64,000 nucleotides of DNA from Listeria immobilis (GCF_014322765.1 NZ_JAASTZ010000003.1:62001-126000), one strand, 5' to 3'; shown: positions 17,567 to 27,676, numbered from the stretch's first letter. The notes: generated by a model from the sequence alone, not told the origin. Made by a program: numbers and translations.

Positions 17567-19459
17567 TTATTCCGCGTATTGTGATAAAAATTCCCAACGT
17601 TCCATCATTTGCTCGAGTTCCGCTTCTTTGGTAGTAATTTCTCCACTAAGCTCTGCTGCTTTAGTAAAATCTGCTCCGGTTTGCTCTAGTGTTTCATTTA
17701 ATGATTCAATGGTTTGTTCTAGGTCACCAATAGCTTCTTCAATACCGTCCCACTCTATTTGCTCTTGATAGGTCAGCTTCACTTTTTCCTTTTTTTCCGG
17801 CGCAGGTTTTTCAACGGATGTATTCGCCATTTTTTTCATGGATTTTGCTGGTTTTCCTTTAGCCTCTAGTTCTGCTAAATAATCACTATACTCTCCGTAG
17901 AAAATCTCCACCTCACCAATTGCACGAAACACAAGTAGCTTATTAACCACCTTATCTAAGAAATACCTATCATGGCTTACAGTAATTACTGTTCCATTAA
18001 ATGATTCCAAATAATCTTCTAGTACAGTAAGTGTTTGTGTATCTAAATCATTAGTAGGCTCATCCAGTAGTAAGACATTGGGCCGTTCCATTAAGATTCG
18101 TAGTAAGAATAAACGTCTTTTTTCACCACCAGATAAACTACCAATTTTCTTACCATGCGAGTTTGGTGGAAATAAAAACCTTTCTAACATTGCACTTACG
18201 CTAATTACTTCGCCACCAGAAGTCGTCACTTGTTCTCCTGCTTCTTGCAAATAAGCAATCATTCGCATATCTGGGTCCATTTCTTCGTTTTGTTGCGTAT
18301 AATAACCAATTTGAACCGTTTGACCAGTAATAACTTCTCCAGCATCAGGGGCTAGTTTACCAGCAAGCATATAAAGTAAAGTGGATTTTCCAGTTCCATT
18401 ATTACCAGTAATCCCAAGTCGTTCGCCTGGCTGGATAATTAAACTAAAATCTTGCAAGACTTGTTTTTCCTCAAAGCATTTTTCTAAGTTTTTAAGTTCA
18501 AAGACATCTTTACCTAAACGACTAGTAACAACATCAATCGCTAGTTCAGAGTCATCCGTTTTCGTTTTCACTTTCTTTTCTAAATCATGAAAACGATCTT
18601 GCCTTGCACTTTGTTTTGTTGCTCGACCTTGAGGACCGCGACGCATCCAAGCAAGTTCTTTCCGATAAAGATTTTTATTTTTCTCCGATTCGCGCACTTC
18701 ATTTTCCATGCGAATGGCTTTAGATTCCATAAATTTTTCATAATTACCAACGTAACGATAAAGCGAACCTCGATCTAGCTCAACCATATGATTTGTCACG
18801 CGGTCAAGAAAGTAACGATCATGGGTAACAAGAAGTACCGCTCCTTTGAAACGGTTTAAATATTCCTCTAACCAACGAATCGATTGAAAATCCAAGTGGT
18901 TAGTAGGTTCATCCAAAATAAGTAAATCCGGCGTTTCAATTAAAACTTGCGCCAAACCAACTCGTTTTCGTTGTCCACCTGAAAGTTCGCTAATTTTCGC
19001 AGTTAAATCGGTAATTCCAAGTCTTTCTAAAATCGTTTTTGCTTCGGTATTCATATCCCAAGCTGCACTTGCATCCATTTCTTGACTAGCTGCAGTATAA
19101 GCATCATGAAGTTTGGTGTTTTCTGAATCAAGCGACATCGCTAGTAGTACTTCTTCGTATTTCCGCATTGCTCGAAGCGCCGCAGTATCCCCATCAAAAA
19201 CGGCAGAGAGAACCGTATCTTCCTCGTTAAAAACTGGGTCTTGTGCTAAATAGCCAATTGTATAATCTTTGGCTTTAGTAACACTACCCTTATCTCCAGA
19301 TTCGCTTCCTGAGATAATTTGTAATAAGGTTGATTTTCCCGTGCCATTCACACCGATTAAACCAATTCGTTCGCCTTCTGTAATCGTGAGGGAGATATTC
19401 TCAAATAGGCTTTTTTCACCATATGTTTTCGTTAAATTTTCTACTTTTAATTGTTTCAT
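17567..19459 (-). CDS. ABC-F family ATPase (Uup/YfmR-like)
   Basis: Two ATP-binding cassettes lie on one chain without membrane segments. Walker A is GVNGTGKST at 37-45 and again GNNGTGKST in the second half, with signatures LSGGQRKR and LSGGEKRR and DEPTNHLD/DEPTNDLD Walker B motifs. A charged linker separates the cassettes, and a glutamate-rich coiled coil ends the 630-residue protein, as in Uup and B. subtilis YfmR. Such proteins act on the ribosome, for example to relieve stalling, rather than as transporters. It is the first gene of the unit with thyA and dfrA. Confidence 0.9.
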   Translation of the reverse strand: MKQLKVENLTKTYGEKSLFENISLTITEGERIGLIGVNGTGKSTLLQIISGSESGDKGSVTKAKDYTIGYLAQDPVFNEEDTVLSAVFDGDTAALRAMRKYEEVLLAMSLDSENTKLHDAYTAASQEMDASAAWDMNTEAKTILERLGITDLTAKISELSGGQRKRVGLAQVLIETPDLLILDEPTNHLDFQSIRWLEEYLNRFKGAVLLVTHDRYFLDRVTNHMVELDRGSLYRYVGNYEKFMESKAIRMENEVRESEKNKNLYRKELAWMRRGPQGRATKQSARQDRFHDLEKKVKTKTDDSELAIDVVTSRLGKDVFELKNLEKCFEEKQVLQDFSLIIQPGERLGITGNNGTGKSTLLYMLAGKLAPDAGEVITGQTVQIGYYTQQNEEMDPDMRMIAYLQEAGEQVTTSGGEVISVSAMLERFLFPPNSHGKKIGSLSGGEKRRLFLLRILMERPNVLLLDEPTNDLDTQTLTVLEDYLESFNGTVITVSHDRYFLDKVVNKLLVFRAIGEVEIFYGEYSDYLAELEAKGKPAKSMKKMANTSVEKPAPEKKEKVKLTYQEQIEWDGIEEAIGDLEQTIESLNETLEQTGADFTKAAELSGEITTKEAELEQMMERWEFLSQYAE

Positions 19460-19538
19460 TAAGTCCCATCCATTTCCGTTCTGTCCTATCTATTCTAGCT
19501 GAAAAAGTGTCACATAGCAATTGGTTTTGATTAGAAAA

Positions 19539-19575
19539 AAAGTTCCAAAAGTGTTTATAACACTTTTGGAACTTT
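19539..19575 (-). terminator. Intrinsic terminator after fhs
   Basis: A perfect 15-bp stem (AAAGTTCCAAAAGTG with CACTTTTGGAACTTT) is followed by TTTT on the minus strand, just past the fhs stop. Confidence 0.9.
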
Positions 19576-19580
19576 GCTAG

Positions 19581-21263
19581 TTAGAATAAGCCTTTCGCAT
19601 TTCCATTTTCGTCGACGTCCATATTTAGTGCTGCTGGTTTTTTTGGTAAACCAGGCATTGTCATTACATCTCCTGTTAAAGCAACAACAAATCCCGCTCC
19701 AAGTTTTGGAATGAATTCACGAATATGAATCACAAAATCAGTCGGACGACCAAGAAGTGTTGGATCATCTGATAAAGAATATTGTGTTTTCGCCATACAA
19801 ATTGGGTATCTATCCCAACCATATTTTTTAAAGTCTATAATTTGTTTTTGGGCTTTACTTGAAAGTTCAACACCGATACCGCCATAAACTTTTGTAACAA
19901 TCGCATCTAATTTTTCTTCCATCGTCCAGGCATCCTCATAAATACGCTTATAGTTAGCTTGACCGCTTTCTACAGCTGCAATTACTTTATCAGCTAGCTC
20001 TAATCCACCAGCACCACCTTTTTCCCAAACTTCTGTAAGAGAAAATGGTATTTCTTGTTCTTCGCATAAAGCTTCTAATTTCGCGACCTCTGCGTCAGAA
20101 TCAGTAATGAATTTATTAATTGCCACTACATATGGAATACCAAATGTTTCAATAGATTCCGTGTGTTTTTGTAAGTTAGTAAATCCTTTTGCTAATGCAT
20201 CAACATTTTCTTCACTAAGTTCTGTTTTCAGTGCGCCGCCGTGCATTTTAAGCGCGCGAATAGTTGCAACGATAACCACACAATCTGGCGCTTTCCCAAG
20301 AGAAGGAACTTTAATATCTAAAAATTTCTCTGCTCCTAAATCTGCTCCAAATCCTGCTTCTGTTACAACATAATCCCCGAGTTTTAATGCCGTACTTGTT
20401 GCTGATACACTATTACAACCATGAGCAATATTTGCAAACGGACCACCATGTACGATAGCTGGTGTATGTTCTAATGTTTGAACTAAATTTGGTTTTAATG
20501 CATCTTTTAGAAGTAGCGTTAATGCGCCTTCATAACCCATTTCGCCAACAGTAATTGGCTCTTTTTTATAATTATAACCAATAACAATTTCACTTAGACG
20601 TTTCTTTAAGTCTTCTAGATCACTAGCTAAACAAATAATCGCCATGATTTCAGAAGCAACAGTAATATCAAAACCATCTTCCCGTGGCACCCCTTGAATT
20701 GGACCGCCTAAACCAACGACTACTTTTCTAAGTGCGCGATCATTTAAATCAACTACACGTTTCCAGACAATTCGTCTACCATCAATGCCAAGCTCATTAC
20801 CTTGTTGCATATGATTATCAATAAACGCCGATAAAGCATTATTAGCAGCAGTTATTGCGTGAAAATCACCAGTAAAATGCAAGTTAATATCTTCCATTGG
20901 AATAACTTGTGCATAGCCCCCACCTGTCGCGCCACCTTTAATTCCCATAGTAGGTCCAAGCGATGGTTCTCGAAGTGCGATGACTGTTTTTTTATCTTTT
21001 TGAGAGAGTGCATCCCCAAGTCCGACTGTTACAGTTGATTTCCCTTCACCAGCTGGCGTTGGATTTATTGCTGTCACAAGTACAAGATTACCTGGTTGTT
21101 TGTCTGTTAAAGAGTGAATGGTATCGTAGGATAATTTCGCTTTATATTTCCCGTAAAGTTCAAGTGCATCCGCATCCAGCCCCAAATGTTCCGCAATCGT
21201 TGTAATTGGTAGAATTTCAGCATTTGATGCAATTTCAATATCTGATTTCACTTTATTTGACAT
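19581..21263 (-). CDS. fhs: Formate-tetrahydrofolate ligase
   Basis: The enzyme makes 10-formyl-tetrahydrofolate from formate, THF and ATP. The length of 560 residues, the nucleotide loop TPAGEGKST (69-77), the [24 protein letters not shown] segment and the C-terminal [14 protein letters not shown] are all diagnostic. ATG 21263 has a GGAGGGG-type site upstream. It is a single gene with a strong terminator. In context it links formate (made by the pyruvate formate-lyase at 59.5 kb) to one-carbon metabolism, an inference from co-occurrence only. Confidence 0.96.
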   Translation of the reverse strand: MSNKVKSDIEIASNAEILPITTIAEHLGLDADALELYGKYKAKLSYDTIHSLTDKQPGNLVLVTAINPTPAGEGKSTVTVGLGDALSQKDKKTVIALREPSLGPTMGIKGGATGGGYAQVIPMEDINLHFTGDFHAITAANNALSAFIDNHMQQGNELGIDGRRIVWKRVVDLNDRALRKVVVGLGGPIQGVPREDGFDITVASEIMAIICLASDLEDLKKRLSEIVIGYNYKKEPITVGEMGYEGALTLLLKDALKPNLVQTLEHTPAIVHGGPFANIAHGCNSVSATSTALKLGDYVVTEAGFGADLGAEKFLDIKVPSLGKAPDCVVIVATIRALKMHGGALKTELSEENVDALAKGFTNLQKHTESIETFGIPYVVAINKFITDSDAEVAKLEALCEEQEIPFSLTEVWEKGGAGGLELADKVIAAVESGQANYKRIYEDAWTMEEKLDAIVTKVYGGIGVELSSKAQKQIIDFKKYGWDRYPICMAKTQYSLSDDPTLLGRPTDFVIHIREFIPKLGAGFVVALTGDVMTMPGLPKKPAALNMDVDENGNAKGLF

Positions 21264-21424
21264 GTTAACCCCTCCGAATATGTATATTGTAACAAAGTAT
21301 CGAAATGCTTTGGTTCCTCCTCAATGCATCAAAAAAGCGTGACACCAAAAGATGTAACACCATTTTTTGATTGAAAAGTAAAACCTGATTGCGCATAAAT
21401 CAGCATTCGAAACTTGGATTACCA

Positions 21425-21853
21425 TTATTCCTCTGTTTCTGGTCGATTCACTTCCATTGATTTAAGTGCTTTTAATGCCTCTGGATGTTCTTCAAAAAAT
21501 TGCACAACATCACCAATTCGGTCAATCGAGTTCCAGCTTAAATGATGCTCAATCCCTTCTACATCATGGTAAATATGAGCAGGATCCACACCAATAATAC
21601 TTAAAAAACTTTCTAGTAGTGCGTGTCTTTCTAGAAGTCTTTTCCCCATTTGTGTTCCTTTAGGTGTTAAAATTAATCCACGGTACTTCTCATAGATTAA
21701 ATATTCATCTTTATCCAATTTTTGTACCATTTTTGTAACAGAAGAGGGATGGACAAACAGCTCATCTGCAATATCCGATACTCTGGCATAACCTTTCGTT
21801 TCAATTAGAGAATAAATCTTTTCAATATAATCTTCCATACTAGGTGTTGGCAT
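21425..21853 (-). CDS. mntR: Manganese-dependent transcriptional regulator MntR
   Basis: MntR represses Mn2+ uptake genes when bound to manganese. At 142 residues from ATG 21853 (GGAGGG upstream) it matches the Bacillus protein in length. All the Mn2+ ligands fall at the same positions: Asp8, Glu11, His77, Glu99, Glu102 and His103. The winged helix covers about 20-60 ([26 protein letters not shown]). The open frame extends ten residues upstream, but that start lacks a ribosome binding site. It is a monocistronic gene and no Mn transporter is in the window. Confidence 0.95.
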   Translation of the reverse strand: MPTPSMEDYIEKIYSLIETKGYARVSDIADELFVHPSSVTKMVQKLDKDEYLIYEKYRGLILTPKGTQMGKRLLERHALLESFLSIIGVDPAHIYHDVEGIEHHLSWNSIDRIGDVVQFFEEHPEALKALKSMEVNRPETEE

Positions 21854-22065
21854 AGCTATACCCTCCAACTTAATTTCTTTCACATAGCCAATTGTACTAT
21901 AATATGAGGGTTTCTAAAAGTATTTACCCTTTCCAACAAGCAATTTTTATTAGTAAATAAAAGCAATAAGCCGAATAAAACGAGGCAATCAGCTACTTGA
22001 AATGGAATAAAAATAATAAGTAAGCCTTTACAAGTCCAAAAATTTGAAAAATATCGAAAATCAGC

Positions 22066-22228
22066 TTGACGTTTATAGGTATTTTGATTTATAGTGTTAA
22101 TATCATATGCGGTGACGCTATGAACTGAAAAGGGACGTATTTGTGAAAATTTTTCCATTTAAAATGAAACCGTTTTAAACGGAATTATTTGAAGCGACTA
22201 TGAGCCATACTTAGGAGGATTTATTTCA
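22066..22228 (+). promoter_or_regulatory. cspD promoter and long 5' leader
   Basis: TTGACG (22066-22071), an 18-bp spacer and TATAGT (22090-22095) form a good promoter. Transcription would begin near 22102, leaving about 125 bases of leader before the ATG. The ribosome binding site TTAGGAGG is near 22211. Long structured leaders are usual for cold-shock genes and control translation at low temperature. The remaining part of the 345-base gap from mntR (21884-22065) shows no other gene. Confidence 0.7.
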
Positions 22229-22429
22229 ATGCAGAATGGGAAAGTAAAATGGTTTAACAATGAAAAAGGTTACGGTTTTATCGAATCAGACAGCGGCGAA
22301 GACATTTTTGTTCACTTCACAGCAATCCAAGGTGATGGTTACAAATCTTTAGAAGAAGGCCAAGCGGTAACTTTTGAAGTAGTAGAAGGTAATCGTGGTG
22401 CACAAGCTGCAAATGTAGAAAAAGCCTAA
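22229..22429 (+). CDS. cspD: Cold-shock protein CspD
   Basis: The 66-residue single cold-shock domain has RNP1 KGYGFI (13-18) and RNP2 DIFVHF (25-30), the aromatic nucleic-acid-binding surface. It acts as an RNA chaperone for cold and stress adaptation. It begins [18 protein letters not shown], matching the Listeria CspD paralogue as I recall it. It has a long leader upstream and an intrinsic terminator immediately downstream, so it is monocistronic. Confidence 0.95.
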   Translation: MQNGKVKWFNNEKGYGFIESDSGEDIFVHFTAIQGDGYKSLEEGQAVTFEVVEGNRGAQAANVEKA

Positions 22430-22456
22430 ATCAGTTACTTAGTAGACACGGACGTA

Positions 22457-22482
22457 AAACCGGTAGATTCATTTACCGGTTT
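22457..22482 (+). terminator. Intrinsic terminator after cspD
   Basis: AAACCGGTA and TACCGGTTT form a 9-bp stem followed by a T run. The T run also begins the spacing for the rnhA-like promoter. Confidence 0.9.
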
Positions 22483-22487
22483 TTTTA

Positions 22488-22516
22488 TTGCAAAAACTCC
22501 CTTTTCCTTCTATAAT
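22488..22516 (+). promoter_or_regulatory. Promoter of the RNase HI gene
   Basis: TTGCAA (22488-22493), a 17-bp spacer and TATAAT (22511-22516). The -35 box begins immediately after the cspD terminator. The ATG follows 35 bases downstream. Confidence 0.7.
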
Positions 22517-22550
22517 AAAGCAACATCAAAGGATATGGAGGAATTGGCAT

Positions 22551-22952
22551 ATGGAAGTCTTTGTTGACGGAGCAAGTGCAGGAAATCCTGGATTAAGTGG
22601 TGTAGGGATTGTATTAAAAGCAGATGGTATTTACGAACAACTAGCCATCCCCCTAGCTGTGATGACAAACCATGAGGCAGAATTTATTGCGATAAAATTT
22701 GGATTAGAAGCTGCCATAAAAAAACAAGCAACATTGGTTCGGTTATATTCGGACTCTAAGGTTGCTGTTGAAGCTATCCAAAAACGTCATGCGAAAAATC
22801 CTTTATTTAAGCCCCATCTAGAAGAAATTTTGCGCATGAGTGATTCATTAGAATTATTTTTTATAAACTGGCGTCATGTAAGTCAAAACAAACAAGCCGA
22901 CCAGCTCGCACGTCAAGCGATAAAAAAACAGAAGCAATCTGGCACAAAATAA
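22551..22952 (+). CDS. RNase HI family protein (reverse-transcriptase-like RNase H fold)
   Basis: The 133-residue protein has the four acidic catalytic residues of RNase HI: Asp6 in FVDGASAGNPG, Glu44 in NHEAEF, Asp68 in YSDSK and Asp117 in KQADQLARQA. It lacks the basic protrusion of E. coli RNase HI, like the B. subtilis YpdQ/YpeP type, so activity on RNA/DNA hybrids should be tested rather than assumed. ATG 22551 sits behind GGAGG. An upstream in-frame start at 22488 is within the promoter. It converges with the exonuclease gene across a shared terminator. Confidence 0.85.
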   Translation: MEVFVDGASAGNPGLSGVGIVLKADGIYEQLAIPLAVMTNHEAEFIAIKFGLEAAIKKQATLVRLYSDSKVAVEAIQKRHAKNPLFKPHLEEILRMSDSLELFFINWRHVSQNKQADQLARQAIKKQKQSGTK

Positions 22953-22966
22953 ACCAGTTTGCTTCT
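22930..22966. terminator. Bidirectional terminator between RNase HI and exonuclease genes
   Basis: AGAAGCAA-CTGG pairs with CCAG-TTTGCTTCT, with T runs on one side and A runs on the other. It includes the RNase HI stop codon and abuts the exonuclease stop. Confidence 0.85.
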
Positions 22967-22971
22967 ATTTT

Positions 22972-23844
22972 TTATTCCACATCACGTGTGAGTGTTTTTA
23001 AGCCATATTTTTCAATAACAGCAAAAGCATCCTCTTTAAAGCCTTGATACTTCAAATTATCTAAATTAATTTCGAGTGGCACTTCGGTATGAATTCTAGC
23101 TAATTTTTGACTTAGTTCTAGCATAGCCAAATCTTCTTGAATTTTTGTTTGTTGCGCTGGTTTTAATTTATCAAGATTGGATAATACTCCTTCAATGGAC
23201 TCATATTCTTGAATCAACTTAATGGCTGTTTTTTCCCCAATGCCTCGAACACCTGGATACCCATCCGAAGTATCCCCCATTAATGCTTTTACATCAATAA
23301 ACTGACGCGGGGTAATACCCATCTCTTCAATAAAGATAGCTTCATTATAACGTTTATAATTGCCATAACCTTTTTGCATAATCCAAACGTCATTTGTAGG
23401 AGCAATTAATTGTAGCAAATCTTTATCACCACTTAATACTGTAGTTGAAATAGAACTCGCTGCTTGAACGGTAATTGTACCAATACAATCATCTGCTTCA
23501 TAACCTGGTACGCCTAAATTCACAAAGCCAAATCCTGTTGCAACTTCTTTTGCTAAATCAAATTGTGGGATCATTTCTTCTGGTGGTGCGGTTCTACCTG
23601 CTTTATAACCATCATAAAGTTCATTACGAAAAGTTTGTGAACCCATATCCCAGCATATTAGTGTATGTGTTGGATTACTTTGGCGGATTGCAGCAAACAT
23701 ATGACGCATAAATCCTTGAACACCATTGGTTGGAATTCCATGTTGATTAAACATAAATTGCTTAGAAACAGCAGTCGCATAAAATGCTCTAAAAAGTAAT
23801 GCCATTCCATCAACAACAAGTAATTTTTCTTGATTTTCTGTCAT
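22972..23844 (-). CDS. 5'-3' exonuclease (PolI N-terminal-like, YpcP type)
   Basis: This 290-residue FEN-family nuclease corresponds to the N-terminal domain of DNA polymerase I. Metal-binding acidic residues are visible in LLVVDGMALLFRAF, the CWDMG segment, GYEADDCIGTI, SGDKDLLQL and MGDTSDGYPGVRGIGEKTA (the helix-hairpin-helix). It is a stand-alone paralogue, as in B. subtilis YpcP, and should remove RNA primers or flaps alongside PolI. Sharing a terminator with an RNase H-like gene is a suggestive pairing for primer removal, though the two converge and are not co-transcribed. Confidence 0.92.
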   Translation of the reverse strand: MTENQEKLLVVDGMALLFRAFYATAVSKQFMFNQHGIPTNGVQGFMRHMFAAIRQSNPTHTLICWDMGSQTFRNELYDGYKAGRTAPPEEMIPQFDLAKEVATGFGFVNLGVPGYEADDCIGTITVQAASSISTTVLSGDKDLLQLIAPTNDVWIMQKGYGNYKRYNEAIFIEEMGITPRQFIDVKALMGDTSDGYPGVRGIGEKTAIKLIQEYESIEGVLSNLDKLKPAQQTKIQEDLAMLELSQKLARIHTEVPLEINLDNLKYQGFKEDAFAVIEKYGLKTLTRDVE

Positions 23845-23922
23845 ATATAATCCCCCAATTTCTTTCTACTGCCATCTATTGTAGCATAATTTCTTTTGGC
23901 TCGCAGAAAAAAAAGGTGTTTT

Positions 23923-24192
23923 TTACCAGCTTGCTTTTTTCACGCCGGGTAATTGTCCTTGATGTGCTAATTCACGAAAACGAATCCTTGACATGCCAAA
24001 TTTCCGCATATAACCATGTGGGCGACCTGTTAAGTCACAACGGTTATGCAATCTTGTTGGTGATGAGTCTTTTGGTAGTTTACGTAGTTCGTCCAAACGT
24101 CCTTCTGCTTTTAACACCCGGCGTAGCTCTGCGTATTTTTCAACAAGTGCTTTTTGACGTTCATATTTAGCGACTTTTGATTTTTTAGCCAT
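23923..24192 (-). CDS. rpsN: Ribosomal protein S14, zinc-independent paralogue
   Basis: The 89-residue S14 is the long form ([25 protein letters not shown]) and lacks the CxxC...CxxC zinc site of the short form, with a single Cys in [18 protein letters not shown]. Such C-minus paralogues replace the zinc-binding S14 during zinc starvation and are controlled by Zur. The upstream region holds a good promoter followed by a Zur-like operator. It is monocistronic and lies away from the main ribosomal protein operons, as expected. Confidence 0.95.
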   Translation of the reverse strand: MAKKSKVAKYERQKALVEKYAELRRVLKAEGRLDELRKLPKDSSPTRLHNRCDLTGRPHGYMRKFGMSRIRFRELAHQGQLPGVKKASW

Positions 24193-24208
24193 ATAATCCT
24201 CCTTTTAT

Positions 24209-24260
24209 AAATAATAATGATTCCGATTTATATCATACGCCTGTTTTAAAATGAAAGCAA
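24209..24260 (-). promoter_or_regulatory. rpsN2 promoter with Zur-like operator
   Basis: On the minus strand TTGCTT (24255-24260), a 17-bp spacer and TATGAT (24232-24237) make the promoter. Directly downstream, at 24209-24229, is a 21-bp element AAATCGGAATCATTATTATTT. From memory the Bacillus Zur consensus is AAATCGTAATnATTACGATTT, and the site matches it at most positions with a near-perfect left half. Confidence 0.75.
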
Positions 24261-24296
24261 GTCTTCTGTTTTTCAAAAGATAAACTAACTAAAAAC

Positions 24297-24332
24297 CGCT
24301 TAAAATCTACCGTAAAAGGTTGATTTTAAGCG
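24297..24332 (-). terminator. Intrinsic terminator after the chitinase gene
   Basis: CGCTTAAAATC and GATTTTAAGCG form an 11-bp stem followed by GGTTTTT on the minus strand, 11 bases beyond the stop. Confidence 0.85.
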
Positions 24333-24342
24333 ATGAAAGCTT

Positions 24343-25401
24343 TTATTTAGTTCCTATAAGTGGACCATAAGCATTTGAAAAACCATTATTATAGGCTTCT
24401 CCTACTTTATTTTTACCAGCGTCCCAATTAACCGACCATGTCATAATTCCTTTTACTGGAGTTCCGTTAGCTTGTAATCGACTAAATACATTTTGTACAA
24501 TTTGCGGGTCTTTAACATAGCCAGTTGCCGCTGCATTTATATTTGCTGGCAATCCAAAAACAAATTTATTTGCAGGAATTTTTAAATATCCACGCGTGCC
24601 ATTAATGAAGGAATCCGCCATATAATACAAGAAAGATTCTTTAAGGGCATCATTGTTTTGAGCAATCCATTGGTTGGTTTCATCAACCCAGACACCGTCA
24701 CCACCTTGATTATATAATTGTGGCGCAATATAGTCATAATAATTAGCAAGGGAAGTTAAATAGCTTTCATAGGCACTACCAGGTTTTAAGTAAGGAAATT
24801 CTGGCGCCATTGTAATTAAGAAATTTTTCCCCTCTGCTTTATAATGATCTTTCACCATTTTAAGTGCTGCTGGGATAACGGTTTTATTATCACCTGCTGT
24901 AATGGCGCTTTGTTCTAAATCAATGTCTAAGCCATCAAATCCATAAGTCTCTACTTGACGGATAATTTCATTTGCAAAAGCCACTTCATCTCCTGCGCTT
25001 AGTTCGACATGACCATCTGCGCCACCAAGTGCTAGTAATACAGCACGTCCTTCTTTGTTTAATGTGCCTACTTGGGCTCTGAAATCACTATCACTAATTC
25101 CCACTGGTTTAAACGTTGGAATACGGTTTACTCCATCTCCTTTCATAAACGAAACATCTACTACATTGTATGCTGCAGGTGTATCTTGGAGTGCAATATC
25201 TGCCGAAGTTCCTTGTTGATAGCCGTCTCCCCCCGCCGATTTCCAACTATGCCAGTAACCAACTAGTACCTGTTTGTTAGAAATATCTGGCATAACAGAA
25301 GCATCGTCTGTTGCTGCTTGGGCAGTGCCACCAAACATCCCTATTCCCGCTCCAACTAAAAGTAAAGATAAACCACCAAACCATTTTTGCTTTCTATTCA
25401 T
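24343..25401 (-). CDS. chiA: Secreted GH18 chitinase
   Basis: The 352-residue protein starts with a signal peptide (about 1-29, cleavage after AQA) and is then almost entirely a glycoside hydrolase family 18 barrel. The catalytic DxxDxDxE motif is FDGLDIDLE at 155-163 with Glu163 as acid. LLALGGADG precedes it, and APQLYNQGGDG and MTWSVNWDAG mark later strands. No chitin-binding domain is attached. It corresponds to the short Listeria chitinase described as ChiA, which degrades chitin and also affects infection. It is monocistronic with a GGGGGG-containing ribosome binding region. Confidence 0.93.
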   Translation of the reverse strand: MNRKQKWFGGLSLLLVGAGIGMFGGTAQAATDDASVMPDISNKQVLVGYWHSWKSAGGDGYQQGTSADIALQDTPAAYNVVDVSFMKGDGVNRIPTFKPVGISDSDFRAQVGTLNKEGRAVLLALGGADGHVELSAGDEVAFANEIIRQVETYGFDGLDIDLEQSAITAGDNKTVIPAALKMVKDHYKAEGKNFLITMAPEFPYLKPGSAYESYLTSLANYYDYIAPQLYNQGGDGVWVDETNQWIAQNNDALKESFLYYMADSFINGTRGYLKIPANKFVFGLPANINAAATGYVKDPQIVQNVFSRLQANGTPVKGIMTWSVNWDAGKNKVGEAYNNGFSNAYGPLIGTK

Positions 25402-25498
25402 CTACTTTCCCCCCTTATATTTAGCCCCAAGCAATTGATTTTAGAGCTATTTGAAAATACCCAGCATACTGAAAATAAAACTAGAAAAACAGCAAAAA

Positions 25499-25526
25499 AA
25501 CGAAATTGATATAGACCAATTCCGTT
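25499..25526 (-). terminator. Intrinsic terminator downstream of pbuX
   Basis: AACGAAATTGA and CCAATTCCGTT pair with one wobble, and TTTTTTT follows on the minus strand. It lies about 65 bases past the pbuX stop. Confidence 0.7.
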
Positions 25527-25591
25527 TTTAAATCAATAATTATTTATAATCATAAAGAAAAAAATAGCCCAATAAAAACTGTTTTATATTC

Positions 25592-26899
25592 TTATTCGGC
25601 ATGTTGTGGTTCTGGATTTGTTGCTTCTTTTGTTTTACGATGCGGAATCATATTAAAAATAATATTAAGCGCAATCGCAGTAATACTTCCAGCAACAATT
25701 CCATTACTAGTAAATAAACGAACAAAAGCAGGAAAAGCATTAAATAAATCAGGCACAACAGTTACTCCTAATCCCACTCCGACTGAACAAGCAATAATCA
25801 ATAAATTTTCTTGCGATGTAAAATTCACTTTGCCAAGCATTTTAATTCCTTGAGCTACAACCATTCCAAACATAGCTACCATCGCTCCACCAAGTACTGG
25901 CGTCGGAATAATTGTCGTTATTGCCCCAATTTTAGGAATTAAGCCTAGAATGATTAGGAAACCTGCCGTCGTATAAATAACTTTGCGTGTCTTTATTCCA
26001 GAAAGCTGTACTAAACCGACATTTTGCGAATAAGCCGTATATGGAAATGTATTAAATATACCTCCAAGCATAATCGCTAATCCTTCCGCACGATAGCCCC
26101 GTGTTAAATCTTTTTTGGTTAGTTTTCGCTCAGTTATATCTGATAGTGCAAAGTAAACACCTGTTGATTCAACCATGCTAACTAGCGCAATTAAAATCAT
26201 TGTAATAATTGCCGGCCACTCAAATGTCGGTGTCCCAAAATAAAATGGTTTTGGCAAATGGAACCAACTTGCTTCACTAACAGGACCAAGTGAAATCCCT
26301 TTGTAAAGTGCCGCAAAAGCAGAGCCGCCAACTAATCCAATTAAAACAGCAATTGCTTTAGAAAAACCTTGTCCAAAGCGGTAAACTAAAATAATTAATA
26401 ATAATGTTCCAAATCCAAGACCAAGATTATACATGGAACCAAAATCTTTTGCCCCTTCACCACCAGCAAGATTATTGATTGCTACTGGAATGAGGGTTAA
26501 ACCAATTACTGTCACAACAGAACCAGTTACAACAGGTGGAAAAAAACGTACAACTTTAGAGAAAAATGGTGCTATTAATAATACAAAAAGTCCAGAAACA
26601 ATGATTGATCCATAAATTGCTCCAATACCCATATCTTGTCCAATTAAAATAATTGGCGCAATTGCTTGAACTGCACATCCTAATACAACAGGTAAACCAA
26701 TACCAAAGAAGCGATTAACCGTTAATTGTAAGAGTGTTGCAATCCCGCACATAAAAATATCAATCGAAACTAAGTAAGTCATTTCTTCCCCATTAAATCC
26801 AAGCGCCCCACCAATTAAAAGTGGAACAATTACTGCCCCAGCATACATCGCAAGGACATGTTGAAATCCTAAAGCTGCCAATTTCCCTTTACCTAACAT
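25592..26899 (-). CDS. pbuX: Xanthine permease (NCS2 family)
   Basis: The 435-residue membrane protein has about 12-14 hydrophobic segments and NCS2/UraA family motifs: FQHVLAMYAGAVIVPLLIG at the N-terminus, GLPVVLGCAVQAIAPII, and the signature region of segment 10 near QNVGLVQLSGIKTR. It imports xanthine by proton symport. It starts six bases after xpt ends and both are under the guanine riboswitch, the same xpt-pbuX arrangement as in B. subtilis. Substrate preference is inferred from that context and homology. Confidence 0.93.
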   Translation of the reverse strand: MLGKGKLAALGFQHVLAMYAGAVIVPLLIGGALGFNGEEMTYLVSIDIFMCGIATLLQLTVNRFFGIGLPVVLGCAVQAIAPIILIGQDMGIGAIYGSIIVSGLFVLLIAPFFSKVVRFFPPVVTGSVVTVIGLTLIPVAINNLAGGEGAKDFGSMYNLGLGFGTLLLIILVYRFGQGFSKAIAVLIGLVGGSAFAALYKGISLGPVSEASWFHLPKPFYFGTPTFEWPAIITMILIALVSMVESTGVYFALSDITERKLTKKDLTRGYRAEGLAIMLGGIFNTFPYTAYSQNVGLVQLSGIKTRKVIYTTAGFLIILGLIPKIGAITTIIPTPVLGGAMVAMFGMVVAQGIKMLGKVNFTSQENLLIIACSVGVGLGVTVVPDLFNAFPAFVRLFTSNGIVAGSITAIALNIIFNMIPHRKTKEATNPEPQHAE

Positions 26900-26905
26900 T
26901 AACTT

Positions 26906-27487
<582 letters not shown>

Positions 27488-27510
27488 CTATTCTCCTTTC
27501 AAAATAAAAA

Positions 27511-27542
27511 AACTGCTCCTCTATTTTTAGAGAAGCAGTATA
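27511..27542 (-). terminator. Riboswitch-controlled terminator of xpt-pbuX
   Basis: ACTGCTTCTCTA and TAGAGGAGCAGT form a strong stem with one mismatch, followed by TTTTTTT on the minus strand. It lies between the aptamer and the xpt ribosome binding site. The upstream arm can alternatively pair with the 3' side of the aptamer. Confidence 0.85.
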
Positions 27543-27574
27543 GAAGCCACCAAAATGCCTAGTGACTTCGTTAT

Positions 27575-27653
27575 ACAAACTACTCATAGTCCGGTTATTT
27601 ACGGTAACCAGGTAGAAACTCGTCGCCCAATCGCAACTATTATACAAGTATTT
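27575..27653 (-). ncRNA. Purine (guanine-class) riboswitch aptamer
   Basis: On the minus strand the conserved purine aptamer core is readable: P1 arms ATACTTGT / TTTGTAT, the TATAATAG junction, loop L2, GTTTCTACC, then a P3 hairpin around CCGTAAAT, and GGACTATGAG. The specificity base in GACTATG is C rather than U, which marks guanine/hypoxanthine/xanthine sensing rather than adenine. It is followed by an intrinsic terminator, so ligand binding should switch off xpt and pbuX. Confidence 0.93.
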
Positions 27654-27676
27654 CATTATTGAGTTATGTTGTTTAT

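Noticed and set aside
21330-21365. Possible mntR/fhs intergenic terminator
   Set aside because: The repeated GTGACACC and GTAACACC are direct repeats, not inverted arms, so no hairpin of useful stability forms.
21880-22158. 92-codon minus-strand frame upstream of cspD
   Set aside because: Covers the cspD promoter and leader, no ribosome binding site, no recognisable protein features.
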